Assembly: GCA_021234535.1 (NCBI GenBank)
Contig: CM037839.1
Coordinates: 13,021,419-13,085,418 of the forward strand
Reading direction: 5' to 3'
Origin: Stichopus chloronotus
Taxonomy: Eukaryota > Echinodermata > Holothuroidea > Aspidochirotida > Stichopodidae
DNA: 64,000 nucleotides
Under the pieces are notes generated by a model, which saw nothing but the letters and a program-made list of their open reading frames with translations, did no database searches and was not told the DNA's origin. Shown piece after piece: positions 33,851 to 45,641 of the stretch (within the stretch, counting starts at the first letter, position 1; the number at the start of each line of letters is the position of its first letter). A program made the position numbers and the translations under genes.

Positions 33851-34894
33851 GAACCAGTCTGTATCGTCGTCTTCTTCTCTCTTGACCTCGTCTTTGACGA
33901 TGATTGGAAAGTATTTGTAGATAAGTGCTTGTTACGATACTTTCGAACAAAAGTATTGGCCAGCAAAAGACATGGAACTTTGTCGCCTCGTCGTGAAGCA
34001 GAGGCTAAACGTAGAGCTTTAAGGGCCTTGAACTTGACAGAGGAAGGAAGCGAGGTGATAGAGAGATGCGGTGCAAATGTCTTCGAGTCGAAGCTTTTGA
34101 CAAAAAACGGCATAGCCATCTCCGCCACCAAAGACACCTGTTCCACCGGCCAAGGACGTCTATGGCGAAGTGAGTAATGTCCCCACGACAGACTCGTTAG
34201 CTCCAGCGCTGATGCAGCATTAAAGAATACAGAAGAATTCTGGCAAAAAGCAATGACGGAAGAGGATATTGATACTGAAGAGAGTTTAGCACCAGAGTTA
34301 GAGGCAGCTGGATCAGGACCTGAGGATATTCTTAAAAATGCCATATCAGAATCAGGCTTCGAATTAACAGATAGTGATGAAGAAGAATTAGAACGGTATC
34401 CCGAGAGTGAAGGGTTCGAGGTAGATTCGTTTTATGGAAGTGATGGGTTTCACTTGAAAGAGCTTGCTGAGTTGCTTAACGAGGACGAATCGGCCGAGGT
34501 AGGTGACATTCCAAATACTGTAAAAGACACTGAGCAGTTGGGGACAAAAAAGGACAATGATGACGATGATGCTGTTTCTCTTCCTGATAGGATTTCCCCT
34601 GAGAATAGGCATCATGCCGATGTCAACGCTGATGGTGAGGGCCAGGATGTTGATGAACAAGATGACGACATACGTCGTGTTAAAACCCTCTTGGTTGTTG
34701 GGGGCTAAGCGAGCAGAGATATAGAGAGGTTCGACGGTTTCATGCAAATGCCAACGAATATATCATCGAAAGAATTACACAGCATGCCAGTGTACGGGTT
34801 TGATCCTGATGATATCGTAGCTATGGAAATTCAACATCCAGCAATGAACCTCACATCAATGCTTTTGCTACACAATTCTTTTCAAAGATTGTAA
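33851..34894 (+). pseudogene. Acidic protein reading frame with two in-frame stops, unrecognised
   Basis: One + frame of about 347 codons runs from just after the stop at 33,848 to the stop at 34,892, interrupted only by TAA at 34,175 and TAA at 34,706. The first part is basic (LSPRREAEAKRRALRALNL). The middle (34,253-34,700) is strongly acidic (Asp/Glu runs such as DSDEEELE and DNDDDDA). The last part (ISSKELHSMPVYGFDPDDIV) looks like ordinary protein. An AATAAA at 35,043 follows. There are no introns, so a retrocopy is possible. GTGAGT at 34,170 also resembles a splice donor, so an exon end there is an alternative. I do not recognise the family. Confidence 0.45.
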
Positions 34895-35059
34895 GCAGGT
34901 GTGAATGAAGATTGCTGTGGAGTAGTTAGTTAAGTGCCATGCACCTTACTAATTTAGTTTCACCTATTTAACCTCATCTGCATTGCATCTCATTTGAATA
35001 TTTGTGTACTGATGCGTGATTGTAATTTCGGTTGAAGAGCAGAATAAAGTCAGACAGCT

Positions 35060-37550
35060 AACAACAAGCCACGCTGCAGGTTTTTTACGTAGCCTCAAAG
35101 GCTACGTCTCTGGAATCGTCCTTCGGGTTTTCCGCGCCGGTTGACACAAGATTTCGATTGCAGAAAAAATAGATCCGTTAACCACACAGTCGGCGGACAT
35201 GCGGATTAGTACACAATCTCAAGTACAGTTCCTGTCGCCACGCCCCCACGATTCATCATAATAACCGTAAATGTTCGTGAGCGAAGGGAATAAAGCACCA
35301 ATACAAGTATTATGTTTCAGCAATCAAGCCATAAATCAAGATTCTGGCTCTATGAAACTTCTCGAAATTTCACACAGGGGAAGATTGTTTATGAATTTTA
35401 TACAAAGATTACAAATAAATTACATTCGCAGTCTAGGTTTGGTAGCTTCCTGAAAAGGATTCATGCGTGGAGTCGCAGAACTCGTATATAGATAAGACAT
35501 GACTAGAACAACGCCACTTTCACTATATTGATCACGTGGGCACACATTACGTCCTTTTGACTAGAGTCATTTGTAACCCTGTCTAGTCCGCATTATATAT
35601 CAAAGATTTTTATATGGTATCGTCCCGAAGAAGGTACATTATTTACTATTTTTATGTTTGTGTTAAATATCGGCGTATGTTTATGGCGGCATTGAGATAT
35701 AAAATGAAAAGCGTAATACAATATCTTATCGATAGATTTTATTCCAAACGTTTAAAAACATGTTTCTTTATTTTCAATCAGTCAAGGCGTTGTACCCTTG
35801 TTTTCGTAGTAAAAAAATTCAATTTGGAGCACTAAGCCCCACCCCAATCCAAATATAGCAGATTTGCCTAAGCTTACTGAAGCTAGCCTGATATGGCCAG
35901 GCTCGCGACCAAAGAAACTGCGAAAAGTTTCTCCGTACTTACACTGTGCATTTCGTGCTAAAGCGCAACGTTAATACAGTACGTGTTGTGAATATACGTA
36001 CATCTACTAACATCAGTGTAAAATAGCTTTATCGATCGCCGCGCGGAGTAACTTTTCGTGGATATGTCGTTGAAAGTTCACCTAGGGTTATCAAAACCAC
36101 TGTTCATTGAGACCTCAAACATTTTTGGATGTATTCCAGTGAATTTTTCTTAGCGTAAACTGCTTTTGTTTGATTCATAGGCCTAATTCGTAAGCGAGGT
36201 AAATCCTACGCATCCTGCTACTGTAGTCCTAGACGTTATAGCTGAGTTTGTGTTTGATCGATTAGCCTACTGAACATCAACCACAAAGTGAGAGAAGAAT
36301 TAAAAAAAAAAAAACCTCATTTTCTACTTTTCCCTAAACCTGTACATGTGTGCTGGAATATCTGCTGTATCTATTATATGCTACTTCATTCTTGCAAATG
36401 CAATGCATGAGTAGGTGGCCTATGCAAAGTAGGCTTAGGCTAACTTTCAAAGAAAATAACACAAGACAACTTCACTAGATCTACAAGGGAAATTGAAATC
36501 TGTGGTAGAGCAGTAAGACATTTAAGCACAGATTAGGGCCAAAAAAGAGACAAACTTACACATAACAAGAAAAGTGAAAGTATAAGTTGACGAACCATCA
36601 ACTGCAAAAATCAAAGCAAGTTCAAACGTAAAATATAAAAGTAAAGTACCCAATCATCTTAAAGAAAGGGACTTGTGAAATGGTTCTGCCCATGAAAGAG
36701 TAAGGCACCGAAGCGATTAGTATAGCTAAATACCGTCAGTAGGCTCACAATTTTTCGCTCTGAAATTTTAATGAATTTTCAATAGTAATTCAAAGTGGGA
36801 AAATAAAAAAAGTCTCATATACCATATATATAAGGGCAGAGTGAGATCATGTCTGCGTATGTTTAGGGAGAAGGAGGTCAACAATCCGGCCACCACTTCC
36901 CTTTTCAGACTTTTTCTGTAAGACGCCTAAACATACAGCGACCTTGAAAATCATATGACAAGAATGATGTTACCTGGTCAACTGCTAGGCTTAACCTAGT
37001 ACAAGAAAAAATTCTAGGGTCCAAGTCAGTAGACAAAAGTGGGTTATGTCATAAAGTTTTATTGCACTCTTGCCTGTCTTGCTGGAATAGACCATTTTTT
37101 TTTCCCCTTACGCTAACGCTTACATACCGGTAGTGTGCTCAGCTTGAAAAAGTTATGTAAGAATAGTTTCTGTTACCCACAGACGCTAGTTAAAAAACTC
37201 AATTTTGGTTATAAAGGTCGAAATTTATGAGAATCACTTAGTAATAACATTTTTATGCACGTTATCTTGTCTTTTGTTAATTAGAGGCTTGGTCTTGAAC
37301 ATCTAATTGCAAAGTTTGACTGTTCATGTGACTTTTAATTTGATTGGTTTGCGGTTATAATCATGGCGATTAATAGTCGTAAGTAGGTCAAGTGCTTATT
37401 GATACCGCACAAACAAGCTTGACCTTAAGTCATATAACAATCATAACAATGAAGCATATGGCAATATCCTGAGTGGTTTAGGACTTTCAAATTCACCACA
37501 AAATCATAACCGGGCAATTTTTTTTTCTCACAAAACATTGGACGTGGGGT
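35060..37550. other. Intergenic, no gene recognised
   Basis: A short hairpin, ACGTAGCC-TCAAA-GGCTACGT, lies at 35,088-35,108. No domain or RNA gene was found. Confidence 0.45.
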
Positions 37551-37555
37551 AACAT

Positions 37556-37830
37556 TAAACCAGAAAGCCAAAAGGCTTTGTGATTCCTTGCCACATGGTT
37601 ATATTATAACAAAGTTGAATTATCCACATGACAAGTATAAGATCAACTGCAGTTATTTTTCTTGATACACCACAAGCCTTTAACTCAAAATGATCTTTAT
37701 TTTGGGTAACCTGACACGACCGTGACATTTGACGTTCACCAAAAGCAATAGGGATCACCTACCCAGTATGGCCAACCCACACATCAAGTACAGTATGATA
37801 TCAGTCAACATTACCCTTCTGGAAAGTCAC
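37556..37830. repeat. DR1-family dispersed repeat, diverged copies
   Basis: 37,556-37,590 (AACCAGAAAGCCAAAAGGCT, then TTTGTGATTCCTTGCC) is repeated almost exactly at 41,807-41,841 and ends in the CCTTGCC part of the family's terminal hairpin. From about 37,720 the CATTTGACGTTCACCAAAAG and CAATAGGGATCACC phrases are the family body, with the DR1 core mutated. Confidence 0.6.
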
Positions 37831-37935
37831 TACCACATTTCCAACACTGGGCTTTGTTTGTACCATTTCTTTTTGGCGCTGTCCCAGTTTTCCACTTTTG
37901 GTCCTTCAATTTCTGTAGCATTTTGATCCGAGATC

Positions 37936-38419
37936 TTAAGTCAAGTAGCTCAGTTGCGGTTGCGGTTCCTTCAACACTCTTCGCCGCAATCGTGACGAAC
38001 TGCCACTTTGAATTATCTGTGATTTGATTTCTTTATCTATATCCATAAACTGACAATAATTTGCTAATTGCCTCAGCCTGGTGGTAAACACATCCAGCGT
38101 TTCGCCTTCCCCTTGCTTCGCTTGACGAAACTTGAAAATCGCGTATTCAGTATTTTGTATAAGTTGAAAATACTCCGTCAGCTTGGTTTTTGCTGTCATA
38201 ATCTGTAGAGTCTCCAGTTTCATTACGTGTTTGAAATATTTCAGTGACGCTTTCCCCTCCAAAATGAAGTAACATTGCCCTTTTACGAGCTTCATCCTTG
38301 ATATCAAATGCAATGAAGAAGTTTTCCAATCGAAGTAGCCATTTCTCCCACCGTATGCCAATACTTGCATGATTGGAATTATCTCCGAGACTGAACTCAG
38401 GAAAATGTGGATAGGCCAT
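37936..38419 (-). pseudogene. Ty3/gypsy retrotransposon gag fragment
   Basis: On the - strand the ATG at 38,419 opens a frame with the gag-type phrases RWEKWLLRLENF and MLLHFGGE. A shift near 38,190-38,215 moves the homology to a second frame with EYAIFKFRQAKQ, LRQLANYCQF and EIKSQIIQSGSSSRLRRR, typical of Mag/gypsy-type gag. Protease, reverse transcriptase and integrase are absent downstream (below 37,936). This is an old, frameshifted, 3'-truncated copy. Confidence 0.8.
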
Positions 38420-38508
38420 TTTAATTGTCAGAATTTAATCGATTTTCTTCTAGTATTAAGGTCTTCCTTGAAGGTTTTCAGAGTCCAGGATCCCATCTTC
38501 ATCCCCAT

Positions 38509-38751
38509 TGTAAGATTTTGAGAAAACACACTGGAGACTCAGCAATGCATCTTGCTACCTGTATTTCTGATGATATATAACTGCAGATTATTCTCATAAC
38601 AAAGGCCAATACATCAAATATTTATGGAATGCCTTAATATACACAGGAGACAGTCAGTGGTAAACTGGGCAGTCGTCTTTGTTCTATCAAAGAGATAAAT
38701 GAAGCGCAGGTGACAGCTATCTGACCCCATGACCTCCCAGTTACTGAGACA
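38509..38751 (-). repeat. Possible 5' LTR of the gypsy fragment
   Basis: Upstream of gag on the - strand, a 243-bp block reads TGTCTCAG...CTTACA. It is followed by GGGGATGAAGATGGGATCC, which looks like the leader that follows the LTR in Mag-type gypsy elements. The TG...CA limits are inferred; no second LTR exists in the window to confirm them. Confidence 0.4.
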
Positions 38752-38824
38752 ATCTATGGAGGCCTCTGAGGGAGTGTTTGAAAAGTAAAAGTTATTCTCT
38801 ACTTACAAATGCAGTACAGTATAT

Positions 38825-38924
38825 GGAAAACGCTATTTCAAACATGACATGGTCCTGATTGGCTTCCATAGGCTGGAAAAATGCTATTTCAAACATGACA
38901 TGGTCCTGATTGGCTTCCATAGGC
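38825..38924 (+). repeat. 50-bp tandem duplication
   Basis: Two nearly identical head-to-tail copies of a 50-bp unit (GCTATTTCAAACATGACATG and the following bases to AGGCTG) differ at only a couple of positions, so the event is recent. Confidence 0.9.
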
Positions 38925-39189
38925 TGAATAAGTTTGCAATGACATTGAGTTAACTGTGTCCGAAGGAATCAAACACTGCCAATAGTAATGTTGCACAATG
39001 AAGCCCCATATGCATTTGTACGGTAGTTTATAATAACCACAATAATGGTGTTTAGGCTATTATTATTGTTTTATAGTGAAAAATTATCCCTTCCCCTCTA
39101 TTGATAAGCATTAAATTTCACAGGGTCGTGAACCTGTTAATAACAGACAACCTCATTAAGTTTAAAACAAATCTGACCCACGGATAAGG

Positions 39190-39435
39190 AACTATGGCAG
39201 TTTCAACATTTTTTATGTTTTACCCCACAACCTCATTAATATGCAAGATTTGGACACCAAAAACGATAGGGATCATCTACTCAATATGGACAACCTTAAT
39301 GCCAAAAATGAAATTACTCAGAGTTACCCTTCTTGAGATAGAGTGTTTACGAGCAACCGTCACACACACACACACACCCTTACACACACACGACATCAGG
39401 ACTGCATAGATTCCCCTGCCTACGGCAAGGAATCA
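39190..39435 (+). repeat. DR1-family dispersed repeat with CA run and terminal hairpin
   Basis: The body phrases (CACCAAAAACGATAGGGATC, CTTCTTGAGATAGAGTGTTT) lead into a CA microsatellite at 39,360-39,390 and the terminal hairpin at 39,410-39,433 (ATTCCCCTGCC/TAC/GGCAAGGAAT). The 5' DR1 core is missing from this copy. Confidence 0.7.
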
Positions 39436-39714
39436 AAAATGATTTCGTTCACATAATTTATCACTTGAATGCTTTTGGAAGTTATCAATGTCCTCTACGA
39501 TGTTTGACATCTCTACCTGAAGTGGATAGGCTGATTATAGCTGGTTCCTGGACTATACTAAGAATTATCGGCAAGCATCATTTGAGCCATTTACCCAACT
39601 TCAGTTTTTATTTCAAGCCTGTCTCTGGCCGATCGTGGCTACGTCGAATTTGCCATGAAAATTCAAATTTCTAGTTTTATGTTGTAGTTTTCGGTTTTTT
39701 ACAAGTCTGGGACT

Positions 39715-40460
39715 TGTAACCGAACTATATGGCCCATATAGGATCAATAATCAGGAACAACCTGAAGGAACCACTACCATAGTAGTAATGGAACACAATT
39801 TCAACTTAGCACCATGCAATCTGTAGGAGAAGGGGTATTCTGCAAGATTTGATAAAAAAGCCCATATGGCCCACTTGACACCTTGGACCAGAAAATCTTG
39901 AACACCCGGGGTTCCTCTGCCAGAGCGCTAATTTGACAAAATGATTTCACATTGGACAGCAAAGTATGCAGAAAAGCATGATTTCATAAAATGGTCCACA
40001 TGTCCCCATATTCGACCAATAATCCTAGACAACATGGAGGAGTCACTACCATAGTAGTAAAGTGACACAATTTCACGTAAATACTATACAATCTGCAGGA
40101 GAAGCATTTTGCATTATTTCATAAAAGGGCCCATATGGTCCATTTAAACCTTGGACCCCAAAATACCGAACACCCAGGTTTCCACTACCACAATGCTAAT
40201 TTGATAAACATTTCACATTGTACAGCAAAATACGCAGAAAAATATTTTTCATGACTTCATAATATGGTCCATATGACCCATACGGAACAAATAATCCTGA
40301 ACAAACTGAAGGAATCACTACCATAGTAGTAATGTGATGCAATTTTATCTTCATACCACACAATTTGTAGGAGAAGAGGCATTTAAGCATGACGTCATCA
40401 ATATATGACCCATTTGGAACTTGGACCTCAAAATCTTTAACACACCGAAAGCATCACTAC
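39715..40460 (+). repeat. Tandem repeat, 272-bp unit
   Basis: The phrase ACTACCATAGTAGTAA recurs at about 39,774, 40,046 and 40,318, exactly 272 bp apart each time. CCCATATGG(C/T)CCA, CTTGGACC(C/A)CAAAAT and GAACACCC(A/G)G recur between them. Related single fragments lie at 46,990-47,200 and 47,520-47,580. Confidence 0.8.
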
Positions 40461-40529
40461 CACAATGCATCCATATAACAAGTATAACCTTTGTTCAACC
40501 TACATAACTTGAGATATCCTGTTAAAAAG

Positions 40530-40912
40530 ATTTGTAGAGTTTTGCCCCCCCCCCAGGTCCCCAGGTGACCTTTGATCTCCACAAAAACAATAGGGTACGC
40601 ATTTTCAGCATAGCTGACCTGCATACCAAGTTTAACTTGCATTCTACTTTTCCCTGTTGAGTTAGAGCATAAGTTAGCAATTGTCACAGAAACACAGAAT
40701 TTAATCCCAGTGCCCCCAGATGACCTTTGACTTTCACCTAAAACACTAGGGCCACACCTTCTAAATATGGCAAATATACACACCACGTTTGACTTTCGTC
40801 CGACTTTCCCCTTTAGAGTTAACGCATACCTAAGCAAGTGTCACAGACATACACACATACAAACACACATGCCAACCTGACTGCAGAGGTTCCTTAGCTG
40901 ACACAAGAAACC
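40530..40912 (+). repeat. DR1-family repeat, two diverged units
   Basis: Two near-matches to the DR1 core, TGACCTTTGATCT at 40,566 and TGACCTTTGACTT at 40,721, are each preceded by CCCC..AG(G/A). The copy ends in a CA-rich stretch (40,850-40,872) and a degenerate terminal hairpin (GGTTCCTTAGC/GACACAAGAAACC). Confidence 0.75.
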
Positions 40913-40999
40913 AAAAGCACCTCTCAGGTTGTCCCTGTAAGAAGGTGTTTTCGTTCTTGGAAACATAGCATATTTCCGTGCCTTCATGCTTCACCCCCC

Positions 41000-42340
41000 C
41001 CCCCCCACCTCACCCCGTTTCCTACACCTTGAAACTATACCAGCCCTAATGAACCACATCACCAACAAATCAATATTGCTTTCATTTACGGACTTTTTTA
41101 CAATAGCCAATGACTCCATAATTTTGCACACACAGCTTGTCAAATTTACATGCCTGTCATTGCAAGGTTGTCACTTATCAATACTTGAAAACTCGGGTAA
41201 AATTGGAGAATTTTCCCTTTTTTTGGCACATAAACTTCAGTTTATCAAAACGAATGATCAAATGAATGAGAATAGAACACACAGTTGATGCACAGACGTC
41301 TTTCACCAATAATGATGGATCATGTCACTAACAGAAGCCTAGACAAATAACCACTTATGCAGTTCCTTGAAAATGCTAACAAAAAAATCATAAGTCCAGA
41401 TTATGAAAAGTTTTCACTGTATCCTTTTGCAGACTGGGGAGACCTACAATATTCGGTTATTTGGGTACCCAACCAACGATGCCACAAACTGGGTACAATG
41501 TAACGGCGTATAAAAGCTTACAACGTTACTTTTTCCTAGCTAAATACCCTTCAATGTAATGCAGGATAGAGAGATACAAGGTGTTATATTAACATGCAAT
41601 ACAAAATGTTTATTATGACGTACCCTACCCGACCGACTATGAACTGCCCATACACCGGTACGAGGTTTGGACCTGTCACAAATACTTACAGAAGTGTGAC
41701 TGGCGTCCAGCTGGTGCAAGCTACACATTTAAACTGCATCTTGAATGATCCATAGTTATGTTCGGTATTTGGCTTCTTTTAAGCAGCACATGATAAACAA
41801 AAATTAACCAGAAAGCCAAAAGGCTTTGTGATTCCTTGCCTTGATAAAATACATTTTGAACACAGCAGTTTGAAAACTGACATCTGTTTGATTCACACTT
41901 GTACGAAGAAGGGCTCACAAGTGCATTTTTGTTTAGTTTCTTAAACCCAAAATATGAACCCCTTTTTGTTCTGATAAATTCTCTCATTCCTTTGTGCTGA
42001 AATGATGTGATTTTTCTTGACGGTGAAGTGCCATATGATAAATTAGTGCCAGGGAGATGGTAACATCAATCAACTCACAGGTACCATGTTGATACTTACT
42101 GTTGTTTGTCTTTCCAATCAAGGGAAAATGCAGTCACCCCAATCAGAGTTAGTATGCCCTGTTACTCTAGCTCATGATTGGTCTATTTCGATTATGTGGT
42201 AATATTCTTGTGAATTGTGAAATCCAAGGAGAATTTCGACTTGCTTTACCTATTGTTTATAATAGCTATGCTCAAAGTGTCTTTAGAGGAGCTTGTAACA
42301 GAAGGAAATTAGCAAGACTTTGCTGCTTTTTGAAAACAAA
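41000..42340. other. Intergenic, no gene recognised
   Basis: This holds only the 35-bp terminus of the DR1 family at 41,807-41,841 and a poly-C run near 40,993. No exon or RNA gene is recognised. Confidence 0.45.
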
Positions 42341-42344
42341 TTTT

Positions 42345-43300
42345 AGGGTAATATGGTGTAAACAAGGTTTTCAAGTTTTGACCCCCGTGACCCCAGATGA
42401 CCTTTGACCTCCACCAAAAGCAATACAGTAATTCCTCTTACCACAACACATCTACATACCCAGTATGAAATCTATCCAAGCTTCCTAACATGATATATCA
42501 TGTAAACAAGTTTTCAGGTTTTGACCCCCGTGACACCAGATGACCTTTGACCTCCACCAAAAACAACAGGGTTCTTCCTCTCAATATGGGGCATCTATGT
42601 ACTAAGTTTGAGAAGTGTCCATCTTTCCCTTCTTGAGATATCGTGTAAACAAGGTTTTCAAGTTTTCACCCCCGTGACCCCAGATGACCTTTGACCTCCA
42701 CCTAAAGCAATAGGTTTATTCCTCTCACCACAAAACATGTACATACCAAGTATGAAATCTATCCAAGCTTCCTAACATGATATAACGTGTAAACAAGGTT
42801 TTCAGGTTTTGACCCCCGGTGACCCCAGATGACCTTTGACCTCCACCTAAAGCAATACGTTTATTCCTCTTACCACAACACATCTACATACCAAGTATGA
42901 AATCTGTCCAAGCTTCCTAACTTGAGATACCGTATAAACAAGGTTTTCAGGTTTTGACCCCTGGTGACCCCAGATGACCTTTGACCTCCACCAAAAACAA
43001 TAGGGTTATTCCTCTTACCACAACACATCTACATACCAAGTATGGAATCTATCCAAGCTTCCTAACTTGAGACATCGTGTAAACAAGGTTTTCAGGTTTT
43101 GACCCCCGGTGACCCCAGATGACCTTTGACCTCCACCAAAAACAATAGGGTTCTTCCTCTCAATATGGGACATCTATGTACCAAGTTTGAGAACTGTCCA
43201 ACTTTCCCTTCTCGAGATATCGTGTAAACAAGCAAAGCTGTCACATACACACACACATCACCATTGCATAGATTCCTTGCCTGCCTTCGGCAAGGAATCA
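42345..43300 (+). repeat. Tandem array of about 145-bp units, each with a perfect DR1 site
   Basis: The 13-mer TGACCTTTGACCT occurs without error at 42,398, 42,541, 42,685, 42,830, 42,975 and 43,120. Its complement, AGGTCAAAGGTCA, is the consensus DR1 element bound by nuclear receptors such as HNF4, RXR heterodimers and COUP-TF. The units also share AACAAGGTTTTCAGGTTTTG, CCTCCACC(A/T)AAA and CTTCCTAAC(A/T)TGA. The last unit leads to a CA run and a perfect hairpin at 43,271-43,300 (GATTCCTTGCC...GGCAAGGAATC). Whether the sites act as regulatory DNA or are just part of the repeat is unknown. Confidence 0.9.
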
Positions 43301-44899
43301 AAAAGGGTAAACAGTGTGGTCTCCTTATTTATTCTGAACTGGAAACCTCTACGCTTGTGCGCAAGATGGAACTGATTCATCTCCACTAAAGAAGGGAAAA
43401 AGGGTAAAAAAGGTACCTGTATCTTTAAATCTAAGAAAATATTTAAACAAAGTACAAAAATATGAATCTTTTACATGAAATTTACATAGCACAAGTTTGA
43501 ATAAAAGTGTTTTGCAATAATCCTGAGCATTGTAATTAAAGAATTACATAAAACTTAACAAAAAAAAATAAAAAAACAAAATGTACAAATGGGTATTGTT
43601 TTTTAAGAATCTGACATGGTGCATGAGGTGAGGATGTGAAACATACTAAGTCTTAGTGATGCTTAAGCATTGACTCAGGACTGTCACCAATTGAGATGTA
43701 ACAATGGCTGAATACACAATGATACCTGCTGGCCTATTATGATGATAACTGACAGGCATATTGTCCTCAAAATACACACCTACATACTATAAACCAGAGA
43801 TATGTCCATGCTTTCTCTATTGAGATTCCATAAGACCAAGGTTTTTGCATAATTGACCATTATTGAAACTAAAAATTGGTCCACGCCTCCCTTCTAAGTA
43901 TTCTGTTTATGAGATTTTACTTTTTGAACTTCCTTTGATACCCTCTGAAGAGAAACTTAAGGCTTTTTTCTTACTCAATAGAGTTCACACACATAACAAA
44001 TGTCAAATCATTTGAAGTCACTTATGGAGACATTTTGTTTACAAGGCTCTTACTATATGCCTCTTACTGACCTTATGTAACCTTTGACCTCCACCAAAAG
44101 CAAAAGGTTTTTGTACTTAATGTGGCACACATACACATGGGAAATATGACATCTGTCAGTGCATCACAAGGTAGGTACCAAAAAACATACACACAGTCAA
44201 GCACACACATACACAAATGCCATGATGAATGCAAAGATAATGGCTGTTACTTTTGTGCGACTTATCCGATTTGCAGTTGGTATCTGAGAAACATCTCGAG
44301 TAACAACCCTTTAAAGTCTAGGTTGTTGCCAACGAAAAAGTCAGAACCACCATCTCACAAATCAAGATGACTGGTAATTTTTTAGGAATCAAGATCAACT
44401 TGGTACATAGAATAACGCACAGAGGTCTGGCCATATGAAAATGATTAAGTGGGTCGTAAAACCATTACTAACTGTAGCATATTAAGGTAGATGTAGAAGG
44501 TGTACCCATGTTCAGCAAGTTACACATCAAACTGGTCCACTGTGATAGGTGCAGGAATGCACTGGAAGTGGAAACTACTTTTTAATAAGTGACTTTTCAA
44601 CCTTATCAGCTATGGACAAAACATTCCGACGAAATTAACAATGTAGCAAATGTCACGAACTTTGCACCAGAATGCTTATTAGGCCCATCAAATCTGTGAG
44701 TGATGACCAAGAGAGACTACTGTAAAAAGTTTCCCTTCTTCGCACAATTACTGCTCTGGTGTCTCCGCTACTGTATGTGAACGTTTCATGTGATTTAGAC
44801 TTTATATGGAGAATACATCTTTTGACAATAACTGAATTTCTCTCTCCTAATCCATTTTTAATTCCTTTTTACCTATTCAAATCTGGTGATTGTAAAAAT
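43301..44899. other. Intergenic between the DR1 array and the zinc-finger gene
   Basis: This contains one more diverged DR1-family copy at about 44,060-44,220 (TAACCTTTGACCTCCACC, one base off the core, followed by CA-rich DNA). No gene is recognised. Confidence 0.5.
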
Positions 44900-45641
44900 G
44901 TTTTCCAAAAGAGGCTGCACTACTGGGACTTAACTATGGTATGTATTTCAGTCATGCTCTTTCAAATGGCATTTATGTGTAAAATGTGTGCGCATTTTCT
45001 AATAGTAGGTACAAGAATAAGGCTTCCCTTCTGCGAGCGTTCTTTTAATGGTACTGTAAGTTCCCTTTCTGCATTAGTGTTTTCACACAGTAGCCACTTT
45101 GGAAAGGTCTCTCTACTGTGTGTGTTCTTTCACATAGTTTCAATTGATATCTCATTGCAAATGTTTTCATACAGTGGTGACAGTGAAAATGTTTCTCTTT
45201 GGTGTGTGCTCTTCCAAACAATCTTTGTGTTTGCATGCTTACAGTAGCTTCGAAAGAGGTTTCTCTACTGTACGCTCATTTTCAAGCTATTTTGTATTCC
45301 TTTACTCCCGCATATTCTTTCCCCCAATAATGGCACTAAAAAGGCTTCTCTTGTGTGGGCCTTTCTTTTAAGTTTTCAACTGTTTTCTTCTTGGCAATAT
45401 TTCTCTCCTGTACAGTACAAGTTTTCTCATGATACTCCCAAATTCACTTTTTTATTTTAGGTCTAATGTTTTCCCACAGTAATGGCAGTACCACTGGTCT
45501 CCTGTATGTGTGTGTTTGTTGATGCTCCTCCAAAGGAGCTTTACTTGTAAATGCTTTCTCGCAGTTTTTGCAAGAATGAGGCTTCTCTTTTGTATGTGTC
45601 ATTTCATGGTATCCTCAGAACCCCCTTCTGTGCAAATGCTT
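44900..45641 (-). pseudogene. Decayed C2H2 zinc-finger tail
   Basis: Directly downstream of the functional finger array, the - strand keeps finger phrases in alternating frames. These include QCGYCLKAFAQKG (about 45,655), HSCKNCEKAF then LEEHQQTH (about 45,590), WYCHYCGKT (about 45,500), FHCHHCMKTF then LKLCERTH (about 45,170, a His ligand replaced by Cys), and FQSGYCVKT (about 45,080). Frameshifts and stops separate them, so at least six fingers were lost from the C terminus of the neighbouring gene. Confidence 0.85.

Noticed and set aside
33847..34344. 165-codon - strand frame opposite the acidic reading frame
   Set aside because: It is Ser/Leu-rich in the way antisense of Asp/Glu/Arg codons is; the + strand has the better protein-like composition and a matching 3' end with AATAAA.
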